NCBI GenBank assembly: GCA_965602805.1
Contig: CBFCZK010000008.1
Coordinates: forward strand, 1-64,000
Reading direction: 5' to 3'
Length of the DNA stretch: 64,000 nt
Origin: Thiomicrorhabdus sp965602805
GTDB taxonomy: Bacteria; Pseudomonadota; Gammaproteobacteria; Thiomicrospirales; Thiomicrospiraceae
The position numbers and the translations under genes were made by a program. Numbering within the stretch: position 1 is the first letter of the stretch; every line of letters begins with the position of its first letter. Under the pieces are notes generated by a model, which saw nothing but the letters and a program-made list of their open reading frames with translations, did no database searches and was not told the DNA's origin. Positions 27,808 to 35,789 of the stretch are shown piece after piece.

Positions 27808-29004
27808 ATGCAAAATCAACCCTTTGACATAAAGCTTCACACTCAAATTTCAGAAATCCCTGCTGAGGATTGGAACGCGCTGTTAAGCGACAACAACCCT
27901 TTTATCTGCCATGAGTTTCTACACGCCTTAGAAGCGCATCAATGCGTCTCTGCTAAATTTGGTTGGATTCCCAAACATATCGGTTTATATGACAAAAACA
28001 CCTTAGTTGCTGCCATGCCGCTGTATGAAAAACACAACAATTACGGTGAATTTGTATTTGACCAGGCCTGGTCAGATGCTTGGCAGCAAGTTGGTTTGGA
28101 TTACTACCCTAAACTGGTATCCGCGATCCCCTATACACCCGCTTTAGGCGAACGTTTATTAATATCTAACGATATGAACAAATCACAACAAGGCGTAATT
28201 CAAGAGCAGCTTATCTCTGTGATTCAAAACCTGTGTGTCGAGGAAAATTTAAGTGGTGCCCATATTCTATTCCCAAAGCAAAGCCAACAGGCCTGGTTAG
28301 CGGAACAACCCGAGTGGCTACACCGTCAAGACTGTCAGTTCCATTGGTTGAATCAAAACTATCAAACCTTTGATGATTTCTTAGCAACTCTTTCTGCTAA
28401 AAAACGCAAAAACATCAAGCAAGAGCGCAAGTCTGTTCTCAATGCGGGCATTACGTTTCGTGTCCTCAATGGGCTGACGGCAACGGAGGAGGATTGGCAC
28501 CAGTTTGCAGCCTTCTATCAAAAAACCTTTATTGAAAAATGGAGCACCCCCACTTTAAATGTTGATTTCTTTAAAGCTGTTGCCAAAGCACAGCCTTTAC
28601 AAATCGTGTTAGTTTTAGCCGATCAAAACGAGCAATGTATTGCGGGTTCTTTAATGTTCCGCTCAGAGACACATTTGTATGGCCGCCACTGGGGTTGTCG
28701 CCTGGAGGTTAAGAATTTGCATTTTGAGGCGTGTTTTTATCAAGGCATTGAATATGCCATCGAAAATGGTTTACAGATATTTGAACCAGGCGCAGGTGGC
28801 GAACATAAAATTTCCCGAGGCTTTGTGCCCGTAGCAATGCAATCGGCGCACTGGTTAAGGGTTAATCCATTTCCAGAAGGTATTGCCCGGTTTATATTAC
28901 AGGAAAAACAGGCGGTTGAGGAATATGCGGCAGACTGCTTAAAACACGCCCCCTATCGAGACACGGATTGTTTTTATCAACCCACAGAAAAAGACCAAAC
29001 ATAA
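27808..29004 (+). CDS. FemAB-like / peptidogalycan-family GNAT acyltransferase
   Basis: A 398-residue protein of the FemAB-like peptidogalycan family: IPAEDWNALLSDNNPFICHEFLHALE at the start, HIGLYDKNTLVAAMPLYEK and, in the second GNAT half, YGRHWGCRLEVKNLHFEACFYQGIEYAIENGLQIFEPGAGGEHKISRGF. Members carry two GNAT folds and are thought to transfer acyl or amino-acyl groups; the substrate is unknown. Spacing of 63 bp after the ZIP-like gene allows co-transcription. It contains one perfect palindrome copy (28060-28073) and one variant (28286-28297). Confidence 0.85.
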   Translation: MQNQPFDIKLHTQISEIPAEDWNALLSDNNPFICHEFLHALEAHQCVSAKFGWIPKHIGLYDKNTLVAAMPLYEKHNNYGEFVFDQAWSDAWQQVGLDYYPKLVSAIPYTPALGERLLISNDMNKSQQGVIQEQLISVIQNLCVEENLSGAHILFPKQSQQAWLAEQPEWLHRQDCQFHWLNQNYQTFDDFLATLSAKKRKNIKQERKSVLNAGITFRVLNGLTATEEDWHQFAAFYQKTFIEKWSTPTLNVDFFKAVAKAQPLQIVLVLADQNEQCIAGSLMFRSETHLYGRHWGCRLEVKNLHFEACFYQGIEYAIENGLQIFEPGAGGEHKISRGFVPVAMQSAHWLRVNPFPEGIARFILQEKQAVEEYAADCLKHAPYRDTDCFYQPTEKDQT

Positions 29005-29058
29005 AACAACTTCTACCAAACAACACGATTAAAACGGTACCCATAAAACAGCACCAAA

Positions 29059-29108
29059 AAAAGCCATCAGTGAAACTATGCAAATACACAGCTTCACTGA
29101 TGGCTTTT
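29059..29108. terminator. Bidirectional terminator between convergent genes
   Basis: A perfect 16-bp stem (29059-29074 with 29093-29108) made of A-run, GCCATCAGTGAA and complement, with an 18-nt loop. It serves the acyltransferase gene on the plus strand and the exosortase gene on the minus strand. Confidence 0.85.
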
Positions 29109-29192
29109 AAGGGGTTTCCGTCCGCGAAAAGAAAGGCTCGGTTTGACTGACTTCCTATCGTTCTAATCCATTCACTTTAACGACAAGACTAA

Positions 29193-29843
29193 TCAACCTT
29201 TGAAGTGGCAATCAGGAGGTTCATTTCTTCGATCTTGTTCTGATTTTCTTTTCGAGGCATTATGACGATGTTCGGCTTCAGCCGCACGCCACTCTAGAAC
29301 ATAATGCGGACGCCGACGTTCATACTCCCCTTTTCTACGATCACAAGACTGTCTGACCAACAGACTAATTTGCACGCGTAACGTAAAGATAAAGAACAAA
29401 CTTAAGGTCAATAAAATTGTACTGTAACGACCAATTAAATTATGACTCAAGTGAAAGTAATTGGCATCTATCATGGTGAAATAGACGACTGCATCGATAC
29501 GAATTGCATTTAAGACCACTATAATGGCATAGCCTTCTAGTAACCAAAATAGCTTACTCTTCCATAAAGTTGGGTAAGCAATTATGGCGGTTCCAAATAG
29601 CAGGTATGGGGTTAAACCGTTACACTCATCAAATATCCAAATATCAAACCCATGGTCCAGATAAACCGTATTACCTAACATCTCTACCGGAATTTCAAAT
29701 AACTGAATCCACCAATACGTTAAATAAATCGTTAAATCTGTCTGCCAAACATTCACCCCGTAAAAAGGTGAAAAAGATTCGATAAAGAACAGTAAATAGA
29801 GAAGTGTAACCCATGAAATATAACGAATAAAAAACCATAACAT
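29193..29843 (-). CDS. Exosortase/archaeosortase-family protein
   Basis: A 216-residue membrane protein with about five TM helices in residues 1-160. It has the exosortase catalytic set: Cys74 in DECNGLTPYLLF, Arg115 in LNAIRIDAV and His134 in FHLSHNLIGR. Exosortases act at the cytoplasmic membrane on C-terminal sorting tails of exported proteins. The last about 50 residues are a charged, Arg/Glu-rich cytosolic tail, unusual for the family. It has a very strong ribosome site (AAGGAGGT). It lies downstream of a likely substrate gene across a terminator. The size resembles the small XrtH-like group, but the subtype is not certain. Confidence 0.82.
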   Translation of the reverse strand: MLWFFIRYISWVTLLYLLFFIESFSPFYGVNVWQTDLTIYLTYWWIQLFEIPVEMLGNTVYLDHGFDIWIFDECNGLTPYLLFGTAIIAYPTLWKSKLFWLLEGYAIIVVLNAIRIDAVVYFTMIDANYFHLSHNLIGRYSTILLTLSLFFIFTLRVQISLLVRQSCDRRKGEYERRRPHYVLEWRAAEAEHRHNASKRKSEQDRRNEPPDCHFKG

Positions 29844-29884
29844 TTGCGAGGTACCTCCTTATTTATGAACTCGCTTTACAAAAA

Positions 29885-29909
29885 AGCCGCTGCCAAAATG
29901 ACAGCGGCT
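29885..29909 (-). terminator. Rho-independent terminator between sorting substrate and exosortase
   Basis: AGCCGCTG (29885-29892) pairs with CAGCGGCT (29902-29909) around a 9-nt loop, followed on the minus strand by a T run. It should make substrate transcripts far more abundant than exosortase transcripts. Confidence 0.85.
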
Positions 29910-29939
29910 AAGGGTTTAATAAACCAATTTAGTTAAGGT

Positions 29940-31568
29940 TTACTTTGATAGTTTACGGCTTACCAACCAGCCACCTAACCCTAGGGAAATTAACAGGGTT
30001 ACAATCATGCCTGCATTATCCATAACACTTGCAGAACCACCTGATGAGGTTGTTGTGGTTGTAACTTCCTCTTCAGGTGCTGTAGGCACATAGTCAGCTG
30101 GTACTATATCTACTGGTGCAATTGCAGGGTTTGCAATCCAACCTGGCACTGTACCATCATCTGTTGCATCAACAATCGGAGTCATGCGGATTGTAAAGTC
30201 AGTGACAGGAGCAGGGATTTCTGCGCCATCAAGAGGGAAAGTCGAAACATCTCCTAAGTTAACAATATACGTTAAGCCTAAGTTAAGGACATCTTCAATT
30301 GAACCCATTGCATATTGAGTGGTTCCATCAGGCATCCCTGTATCATTAGACCAGTAATATAGTTGATCCATGGTTGCCGGAGCAAAGCCCGTTGCATTGC
30401 CTTGTAACCAAGTGTAATCCTCTTCTACTGTATTTGGGTTATCTCCCCAAAAAGCGACTAAAGAAGCATCTGTTAGAGGGTTTTGATCATCATCATAAAA
30501 TATAGCGGCTGGTTCCCATTTTGATGGTAGCCAATTACCAAAAATAGGCGTGTAGTTACTATCAAAAGCCGTCGTCGAACTGATTGTGGTTGCATTTGCA
30601 TCTAATCCAACATAATAACCTGCACGACGGGTATCAAAGAAACCATCAGCTGGATGTTTATCATCCGCTGTTCCAAATAGGCCTGCCGAAAAAGTGGCTA
30701 AATCATCAGCTGCCCAGATATCTTTGATATCTAATGGATCTGTATCATCTTCACCCGTACCAATCGACAAAGATAAGTTATTAGTAGCGACACCCGCTGT
30801 AGTGGCATTCACAAAGCCTGCACCAACACCAAAACCAACCTCTACTTTATAACCTGAATAACGTCTATCACTGTAGTTATTTAACTTTTGTAAGACCATA
30901 TAGCGACGAGTTGCCGTTTCTACGGAGGTTGCATCAACATTAATCACCACATCTATAGGCTCAGCTAAAGCAGTAGGATCTGCAGCAATCGCATCGGCTG
31001 TCGGAGTTATCGCATCAATTTTAAAACGTTTGTGTGTTTGGAAAGGACTACCACATAAAGTTGGATTCGGGGCGGTACCATACAAAGCCATCGAGTCTAA
31101 CCACCCCCCCTCTGTTGTGTTACCAACGATCTCCGAATACAAAAAGTACGAAGTACTCATAATGCAACTCGCAGGACGGTTGTGTGAAAGCGTGTCATCA
31201 ATATTAGCCGCTGTTATGACCTTGATACCAGAAGGCTCACCTACTGGCCAATCTTTACCGTGCAAATTACCCGTAACAGTACCTACTTCTGGTGAGACTT
31301 TATCAGAGATAGGGCTGACAAAAGTTTCACCATAAGTCATATCATAAAGACCAGTATCTTCATTAAATACTTTTGTAGTATCTGAGCCGTCTTCAACGTT
31401 AACTATTTTAACTTCAACATTACCTAAGTTAAAACCACCAAAACCCTGTGTATCTCCACTTGGCTCTGATTGAGGTCCACCAACAATAACACCTGAAAAA
31501 ACTGGAGCTGAAGCAGCCATACAAGCGGCGGCAATGAGACTTAATTTGAATACTTTACGATTTGACAC
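29940..31568 (-). CDS. Large exported protein with C-terminal sorting-like tail (choice-of-anchor type)
   Basis: A 542-residue secreted protein starting at GTG (GGAG 8 nt upstream). It has a signal peptide (about 1-26, SLIAAACMAASAPVFSG) and a long extracellular domain with few Cys (ASCIMSTSYF, NPTLCGSPFQTHKRF). A Thr/Ser/Gly linker precedes the tail MDNAGMIVTLLISLGLGG and a basic end SRKLSK. That tail layout (motif, TM, basic residues) is what exosortases recognise. The body resembles choice-of-anchor F proteins, but that call is from memory of the pattern. The function of the domain is unknown. Confidence 0.72.
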   Translation of the reverse strand: MSNRKVFKLSLIAAACMAASAPVFSGVIVGGPQSEPSGDTQGFGGFNLGNVEVKIVNVEDGSDTTKVFNEDTGLYDMTYGETFVSPISDKVSPEVGTVTGNLHGKDWPVGEPSGIKVITAANIDDTLSHNRPASCIMSTSYFLYSEIVGNTTEGGWLDSMALYGTAPNPTLCGSPFQTHKRFKIDAITPTADAIAADPTALAEPIDVVINVDATSVETATRRYMVLQKLNNYSDRRYSGYKVEVGFGVGAGFVNATTAGVATNNLSLSIGTGEDDTDPLDIKDIWAADDLATFSAGLFGTADDKHPADGFFDTRRAGYYVGLDANATTISSTTAFDSNYTPIFGNWLPSKWEPAAIFYDDDQNPLTDASLVAFWGDNPNTVEEDYTWLQGNATGFAPATMDQLYYWSNDTGMPDGTTQYAMGSIEDVLNLGLTYIVNLGDVSTFPLDGAEIPAPVTDFTIRMTPIVDATDDGTVPGWIANPAIAPVDIVPADYVPTAPEEEVTTTTTSSGGSASVMDNAGMIVTLLISLGLGGWLVSRKLSK

Positions 31569-31699
31569 AATATTCTCCTACAAATATAACCTTAATTCAT
31601 CTTACTAATTTAATAAAAAATATGATTTCTATACAATAACTCAGGAATATGACAACGTTTTTACAAAACAACCCTTACGTTTATGTTTAATTTGAATCT

Positions 31700-31742
31700 A
31701 GTATAAACAAATGCGTAACCTTTTAACCCACCCATTTGGGTG
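31700..31742 (-). promoter_or_regulatory. Activator-type promoter of the exported protein gene
   Basis: The inverted repeat CACCC-N4-GGGTG (31729-31742) is followed on the minus strand by exactly 23 bp and then a -10 TATACT (31700-31705). There is no TTGACA-like -35. The operator centre falls at about -42.5, the position used by LuxR-type activators. The same layout occurs at 33216-33258. The divergent LuxR-type gene starts 117 bp to the right. Confidence 0.65.
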
Positions 31743-31858
31743 ATACTGAATATTTTTTCGTACTTTAAATACATTTTCTTGATTTGAAACAAGTTGTCTT
31801 AATTAAATTCTGACAAGCTACTCTTAAAGCACTTTTTTATAAAGAGAATACATCCACC

Positions 31859-32635
31859 ATGAAGACTACTACAGATACTGAAATCCTTCTCAAAACCATA
31901 CATATGCAGTCCTGCATTATTGAAGGTCATAGTCTCGAAGCCATTTTTAGAACAGAGTCAGAGTTTATTCGTGGACACACCGGCGCTAAAGTTGTTTCTA
32001 TTTGTTTACAGAACAAAAAGACCTTAGAACTTGAATTAGTACTTGATCATGATGGTTTTCTGCAAAGTTGTTTTAAGAGAAATAACCTTCACCCGCAAAC
32101 TCTAATATTAGAAACGCTACACAACTACATCAATACAGAATTTAATCAAGGCGTGCCGTATCTGCAATCCCCCTCATTAACCAATTTTTTAATTGATTCA
32201 ATAGCGCAGAATAAAATCACCGAAATAGAACGTCAGCACCACTTTAAATCCATGGTTACTTACCCTCTGTATTCTGCAAGCAAGCAATTACTGGGCTGTT
32301 TAATGTATTGTTATTTTGATGAAAGTGTTCCTAATCACAATTCATTAATGCAGATAACCAACTTAACGCAAACCTTGTTACGCCCTTTTCACAATGGTGC
32401 CAATAATATATTTCATGTTAAGTGCAATCAGGTCTCCACTGAAATGCCTCATCTGACTTCTCAAGAGAAACGCATTCTAAAAAAGCTACTCAAAGCCAAA
32501 CCCTATATGCAGATTGCAGAAGAAATGCATATCAGTATTAACACCGTTAAAACCCATTTAAAAAACATCTATGCTAAATATAATGTGAAGTCTAAAATGG
32601 AGCTATATTCCAAGGTGAAAGGCATCAACGAATAA
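31859..32635 (+). CDS. LuxR-type transcriptional regulator
   Basis: A 258-residue protein. The C-terminal LuxR/FixJ helix-turn-helix occupies about residues 198-255 (LTSQEKRILKKLLKAKPYMQ, then IAEEMHISINTVKTHLKNIY). The N-terminal 180 residues look like a GAF-like sensing domain (EGHSLEAIFRTESEFIRGHTGAKVVSICLQ...) with no receiver Asp and no autoinducer-domain Trp/Tyr set that I can recognise. It is divergent from the exported-protein gene and is the most likely ligand of the two CACCC-N4-GGGTG sites. The signal is unknown. Confidence 0.82.
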   Translation: MKTTTDTEILLKTIHMQSCIIEGHSLEAIFRTESEFIRGHTGAKVVSICLQNKKTLELELVLDHDGFLQSCFKRNNLHPQTLILETLHNYINTEFNQGVPYLQSPSLTNFLIDSIAQNKITEIERQHHFKSMVTYPLYSASKQLLGCLMYCYFDESVPNHNSLMQITNLTQTLLRPFHNGANNIFHVKCNQVSTEMPHLTSQEKRILKKLLKAKPYMQIAEEMHISINTVKTHLKNIYAKYNVKSKMELYSKVKGINE

Positions 32636-32734
32636 CGAATTTAGTTAACCAATTAACGTCATAGTACAAAATTCGAAATTACAAACTCAAGGCTATACCG
32701 TTAAACTTTGTAAAAAATATCCTTCGCGCACAAA

Positions 32735-32771
32735 AAAGGCCGGTTAATCTACTTACAGATTAACCAGCCTA
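32735..32771 (-). terminator. Rho-independent terminator of the Gly/Ser-rich protein gene
   Basis: Stem GGC-GGTTAATCT / AGATTAACC-GCC with one internal mismatch and an 8-nt loop, followed on the minus strand by TTTTTTG. It lies about 57 bp after the stop codon. Confidence 0.8.
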
Positions 32772-32827
32772 TTACTCATCAGACCAAGGTCCAAAATAAC
32801 GATTATAGACAGTTTATAAGCACTTTA

Positions 32828-33163
32828 TTAACGCTTACCACCGCCTCCGCCAGAGCGATTCATAGAGCCGTTACCAGAACTTCCCATTGTTTTCGCTCCC
32901 GATCCACTACCTTGCGATCCAACTCCAGAACCACGATTACCATTTTCAGATTTGCTCAAGCTTTTCTCATGCTTGTACTGATGCTGATACTGCTTTTGAT
33001 ACATTTTGGTTTTCTCACTACTCGAAGGTTGATTCACCATTGGACCAGCTCTTTCATGTGTTTGAGTTTGAGTCTGTAATTCAGTCGCTGTCTCTGCCTG
33101 AGCAGTACCAAATACAATCGCTAATCCAACAATACCTACTGATAACAATTTAGAAATTTTCAT
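32828..33163 (-). CDS. Small Gly/Ser-rich exported protein
   Basis: A 111-residue protein with a clear signal peptide (MKISKLLSVGIVGLAIVFG, cleaved after AQA). The middle is Gln/Lys/His-rich (QKQYQHQYKHEKSLSKSE); the end is low-complexity Gly/Ser (GSGVGSQGSGSGAKTMGSSG). I chose the ATG at 33163 (AGAGGT 6 nt upstream), five codons inside the open frame. No family is recognised. It shares its promoter architecture with the exported sorting substrate, so the two products are probably made together, perhaps as surface or matrix components. Confidence 0.7.
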   Translation of the reverse strand: MKISKLLSVGIVGLAIVFGTAQAETATELQTQTQTHERAGPMVNQPSSSEKTKMYQKQYQHQYKHEKSLSKSENGNRGSGVGSQGSGSGAKTMGSSGNGSMNRSGGGGGKR

Positions 33164-33215
33164 TTTTGTACCTCTCATGTTAAATATGTAATCAACTTAC
33201 ATTTATCTTGAGTGA

Positions 33216-33258
33216 ATTATAACTCTAAATTGGCGGCTTCACATCACCCTAACGGGTG
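33216..33258 (-). promoter_or_regulatory. Activator-type promoter of the Gly/Ser-rich protein gene
   Basis: CACCC-N4-GGGTG (33245-33258) is followed on the minus strand by exactly 23 bp and then a -10 TATAAT (33216-33221), with no consensus -35. The start of transcription is predicted near 33209, 46 nt before the ATG. The operator-to-minus-10 spacing is identical to that at 31700-31742. Confidence 0.65.
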
Positions 33259-33428
33259 GTTTTTACTCTAAATTAAGTAAAAACCCTAGTTTAATATAAA
33301 AAATCCATAACTCATAGCAAGCGACCAGGACTGGTAGTTTTACAGAAAGATTAGATGAGGATCAACAAATCTATATACATCTAAGTCCAATAACCTTGAT
33401 TTAAGACGACCACTTCAAACCGATTGAC

Positions 33429-34238
33429 TTAAGCTGACTGATGCCAAAAGGGAGAGTCAATCGTCGGTGTACTCGGACTGGCCGCCGTCCTTTCTGTCAT
33501 AGGGCCCGCTAAAAAAGCGGAGCGCCCTGCTTCAATGGCCTTGGCGAATGCTTGCCCCATCAAAATAGGATTATTCGCTTTAGCGACAGCTGTGTTCAAT
33601 AACACGGCATCCAAGCCCATCTCTAAAGATTGGCTTGCGTGTGATGGCAAACCAATTCCAGAATCGACAATCATCGTGACCTTAGGAAATCGCTCACGCA
33701 TGGCTTGCAAGGCATAAGGGTTCAAAATCCCCTTGCCCGTGCCAATCGGCGAACCCCAAGGCATTAACACCTCACACCCCAGTTCAACTAAATGCCGCGC
33801 AATCACTAAGTCATCAGTGCAGTAAGGTAGCACTTTAAATCCCTCCCTTAATAGAATCTCCGTGGCTTTAACCAAAGTAATCGGATCAGGCTGCAGATTG
33901 TAGTCATCACCGACCAACTCTAGCTTAATCCAATCCGTTTGAAACAGCTCTCGACTCATTCTAGCCATATTGACAGCATCATTCACAGAGTGGCAGCCTG
34001 CGGTATTCGGCAAAAGATGCAATCCCATTGACTGAATCAATTCCCAGAAGACCTGCCCACCTGAAGCCTGCGGATTTTGCCGACTTAAAGAGAGTGTCAC
34101 CACCTCCGCGCCAGAAGCCTGAATCGCCTGCTGCATAATATAGGGAGAGGGATAGAGCGCACTACCAATTAACAAACGACTATTCAGTTTTGTGCCATAG
34201 ATATTTAATTCATCTGTAGCTTTATTTTCATTATTCAT
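33429..34238 (-). CDS. thiG: Thiazole synthase ThiG
   Basis: About 269 residues, a TIM-barrel enzyme. It builds the thiazole phosphate of thiamin from deoxyxylulose phosphate, dehydroglycine and ThiS thiocarboxylate. Visible motifs are SGAEVVTLSLSR, DWIKLELVGDDYNLQPD (with the active Lys), LPYCTDDLVIARHLVELGCEVLMPWGSPIGTGKG and DSGIGLPSHA. An upstream ATG (34271) overlaps the thiS stop; I prefer the ATG at 34238 after AGAAGAAG, but both are possible. It is the last gene of the thiCOSG operon. Confidence 0.95.
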   Translation of the reverse strand: MNNENKATDELNIYGTKLNSRLLIGSALYPSPYIMQQAIQASGAEVVTLSLSRQNPQASGGQVFWELIQSMGLHLLPNTAGCHSVNDAVNMARMSRELFQTDWIKLELVGDDYNLQPDPITLVKATEILLREGFKVLPYCTDDLVIARHLVELGCEVLMPWGSPIGTGKGILNPYALQAMRERFPKVTMIVDSGIGLPSHASQSLEMGLDAVLLNTAVAKANNPILMGQAFAKAIEAGRSAFLAGPMTERTAASPSTPTIDSPFWHQSA

Positions 34239-34267
34239 GAATTCTTCTTCTAATTTTAAGCATGAAA

Positions 34268-34465
34268 TCATCCACCTTGAATGGCAGAAATCACTTCAAC
34301 TCGATCATGTTGTGTCAAAATAAAACGTTCATGCTCTGACAGCGGCAAAAACGAATCATTTACTAAAATCGCATACGGTGGCTTAGCGCCAAACAGTAAA
34401 ACGGCTTCTTTAATCGTACTGTGCTCACCTATTTCATGCGCTTCATTATTAATAAAAGTAATCAT
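34268..34465 (-). CDS. thiS: Sulfur carrier protein ThiS
   Basis: A 65-residue ubiquitin-fold protein ending in the required Gly-Gly (SAIQGG), where the C-terminus is adenylated and turned into a thiocarboxylate that gives sulfur to ThiG. Typical segments are YAILVNDSFLPLSEHERFILTQHDRVEVI. It lies between thiO and thiG, and its stop overlaps an alternative thiG start. Confidence 0.96.
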   Translation of the reverse strand: MITFINNEAHEIGEHSTIKEAVLLFGAKPPYAILVNDSFLPLSEHERFILTQHDRVEVISAIQGG

Positions 34466-34507
34466 TTTTCACTCCCATTTTTTTAATCAGGATTTCAACT
34501 AAAGTTA

Positions 34508-35788
34508 TCAACTCATGTTCTCAACCAGATCAGGCATTAATTGAGTGATGCAAACATCATCGACATTTCCTTGTATGATATTGAGGCATTGTTTCAGCAT
34601 GACAGGTGCTAACAAATACCCATGTCTAAATAAGCCATTGACTGAAATCAGGTTATCTTTAACTTTGATTTTCGGTTCGTTATCCAGGTAGGCCGGTCGC
34701 AAGCCAGATTCAATCGCAACGATTTCAGCTTCAGCAAATCCACTGTGGACGCTAAAGCATGCCGACAGGAGTTCAAGCGTTGAACGTACTGTCGGATTAC
34801 GAGTGTCTTCCGACTCTATTTGAGTTGCACCCACCACAAACATGCCATCGCCTTTAGGGGCAATGTAGATGGGATATCGTGGATGCATTAAACGAACAGG
34901 CCTAGTCAAATGCACTTCAGGCGCTTTGATACGAGCCACCTCGCCTCTAACGCCTCTTAAGTTACTCACATTGGTAGTGACACCAGAGGCACTATCAGCA
35001 GAAGCTTCAGTCTGATTTTTATCCCCTTTCGAGCCTAAACCACGGCAATCCAATATCCACTCAAACTCCTTATGACTCGTCTCGGTTAAAAAACTTTCCA
35101 GCGACTTATCACCTATTTGAAAACCACTTGGTTTGGGTTCAACAACGGTATTTTCAAACCAAAAAACTTCACTGTTATTCAAGGTAATTGCCATTGCATC
35201 AAGTAACTGTCGGTTATCTAACTGACCTTCATTGGGTAGGTAGAGACCTGACTTGAAATGCTGATTTAATTCGGGTTCTAATTCACTTACTCCTGAGTTA
35301 TAAACTTCTTTATAATCAGAACCTTTTAAACGGGACTTAAACTGCTTTAAATCACTTCTATCCTGTTCAAAAGCGATAATTAGACTGCCTTTCTGCTGAA
35401 AAAAAACAGGTGTTTCAAGTTTGTTTATAAAACCAGGCCAAAGCGTTAAAGCCAACTCACCCAATTGCATAATTTCATTAGAACAATCTACCGATTCGGC
35501 CAAAGGCGCTAACATGGCTGCCGCTAAAAAAGCGGCACTCTGCTCCCCTGACTTCGTATCCTTATCAAACAGAAAGACCTGATAATCGTCCATTAAAGAG
35601 ATGGCCAACATTCTGCCCATCAGCCCTGCACCCAAGATAGCAATCGCAGGCTTGTTTTGAGCACTGTTTTTAGTATGGTCTTGAGCATGATTTTGAGCAT
35701 GATTTGTATCTTGCACAATAATGTCTTCTGAACTGACCAGGCCTGGTGGAAACAAATCGAACCTTTTATCAGATTCAAGCGGTAACAA
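34508..35788 (-). CDS. thiO: Glycine oxidase ThiO
   Basis: A 426-residue FAD-dependent oxidase of the DAO family that makes the dehydroglycine used by ThiG. It has a dinucleotide-binding motif IAILGAGLMGRML at about residue 50, AGAMLAPLAES-like segment AAMLAPLAESVD, and C-terminal SGLRPAYLDNEPKI. The open frame extends into thiC, but the start is most likely TTG 35788: it directly follows the thiC stop TAA and has a perfect AAAGGAGG six bases upstream. The 45 residues before the FAD motif are variable and Asn/His/Gln-rich. It contains palindrome copy 35736-35747. Confidence 0.9.
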   Translation of the reverse strand: MLPLESDKRFDLFPPGLVSSEDIIVQDTNHAQNHAQDHTKNSAQNKPAIAILGAGLMGRMLAISLMDDYQVFLFDKDTKSGEQSAAFLAAAMLAPLAESVDCSNEIMQLGELALTLWPGFINKLETPVFFQQKGSLIIAFEQDRSDLKQFKSRLKGSDYKEVYNSGVSELEPELNQHFKSGLYLPNEGQLDNRQLLDAMAITLNNSEVFWFENTVVEPKPSGFQIGDKSLESFLTETSHKEFEWILDCRGLGSKGDKNQTEASADSASGVTTNVSNLRGVRGEVARIKAPEVHLTRPVRLMHPRYPIYIAPKGDGMFVVGATQIESEDTRNPTVRSTLELLSACFSVHSGFAEAEIVAIESGLRPAYLDNEPKIKVKDNLISVNGLFRHGYLLAPVMLKQCLNIIQGNVDDVCITQLMPDLVENMS

Positions 35789-35789
35789 T

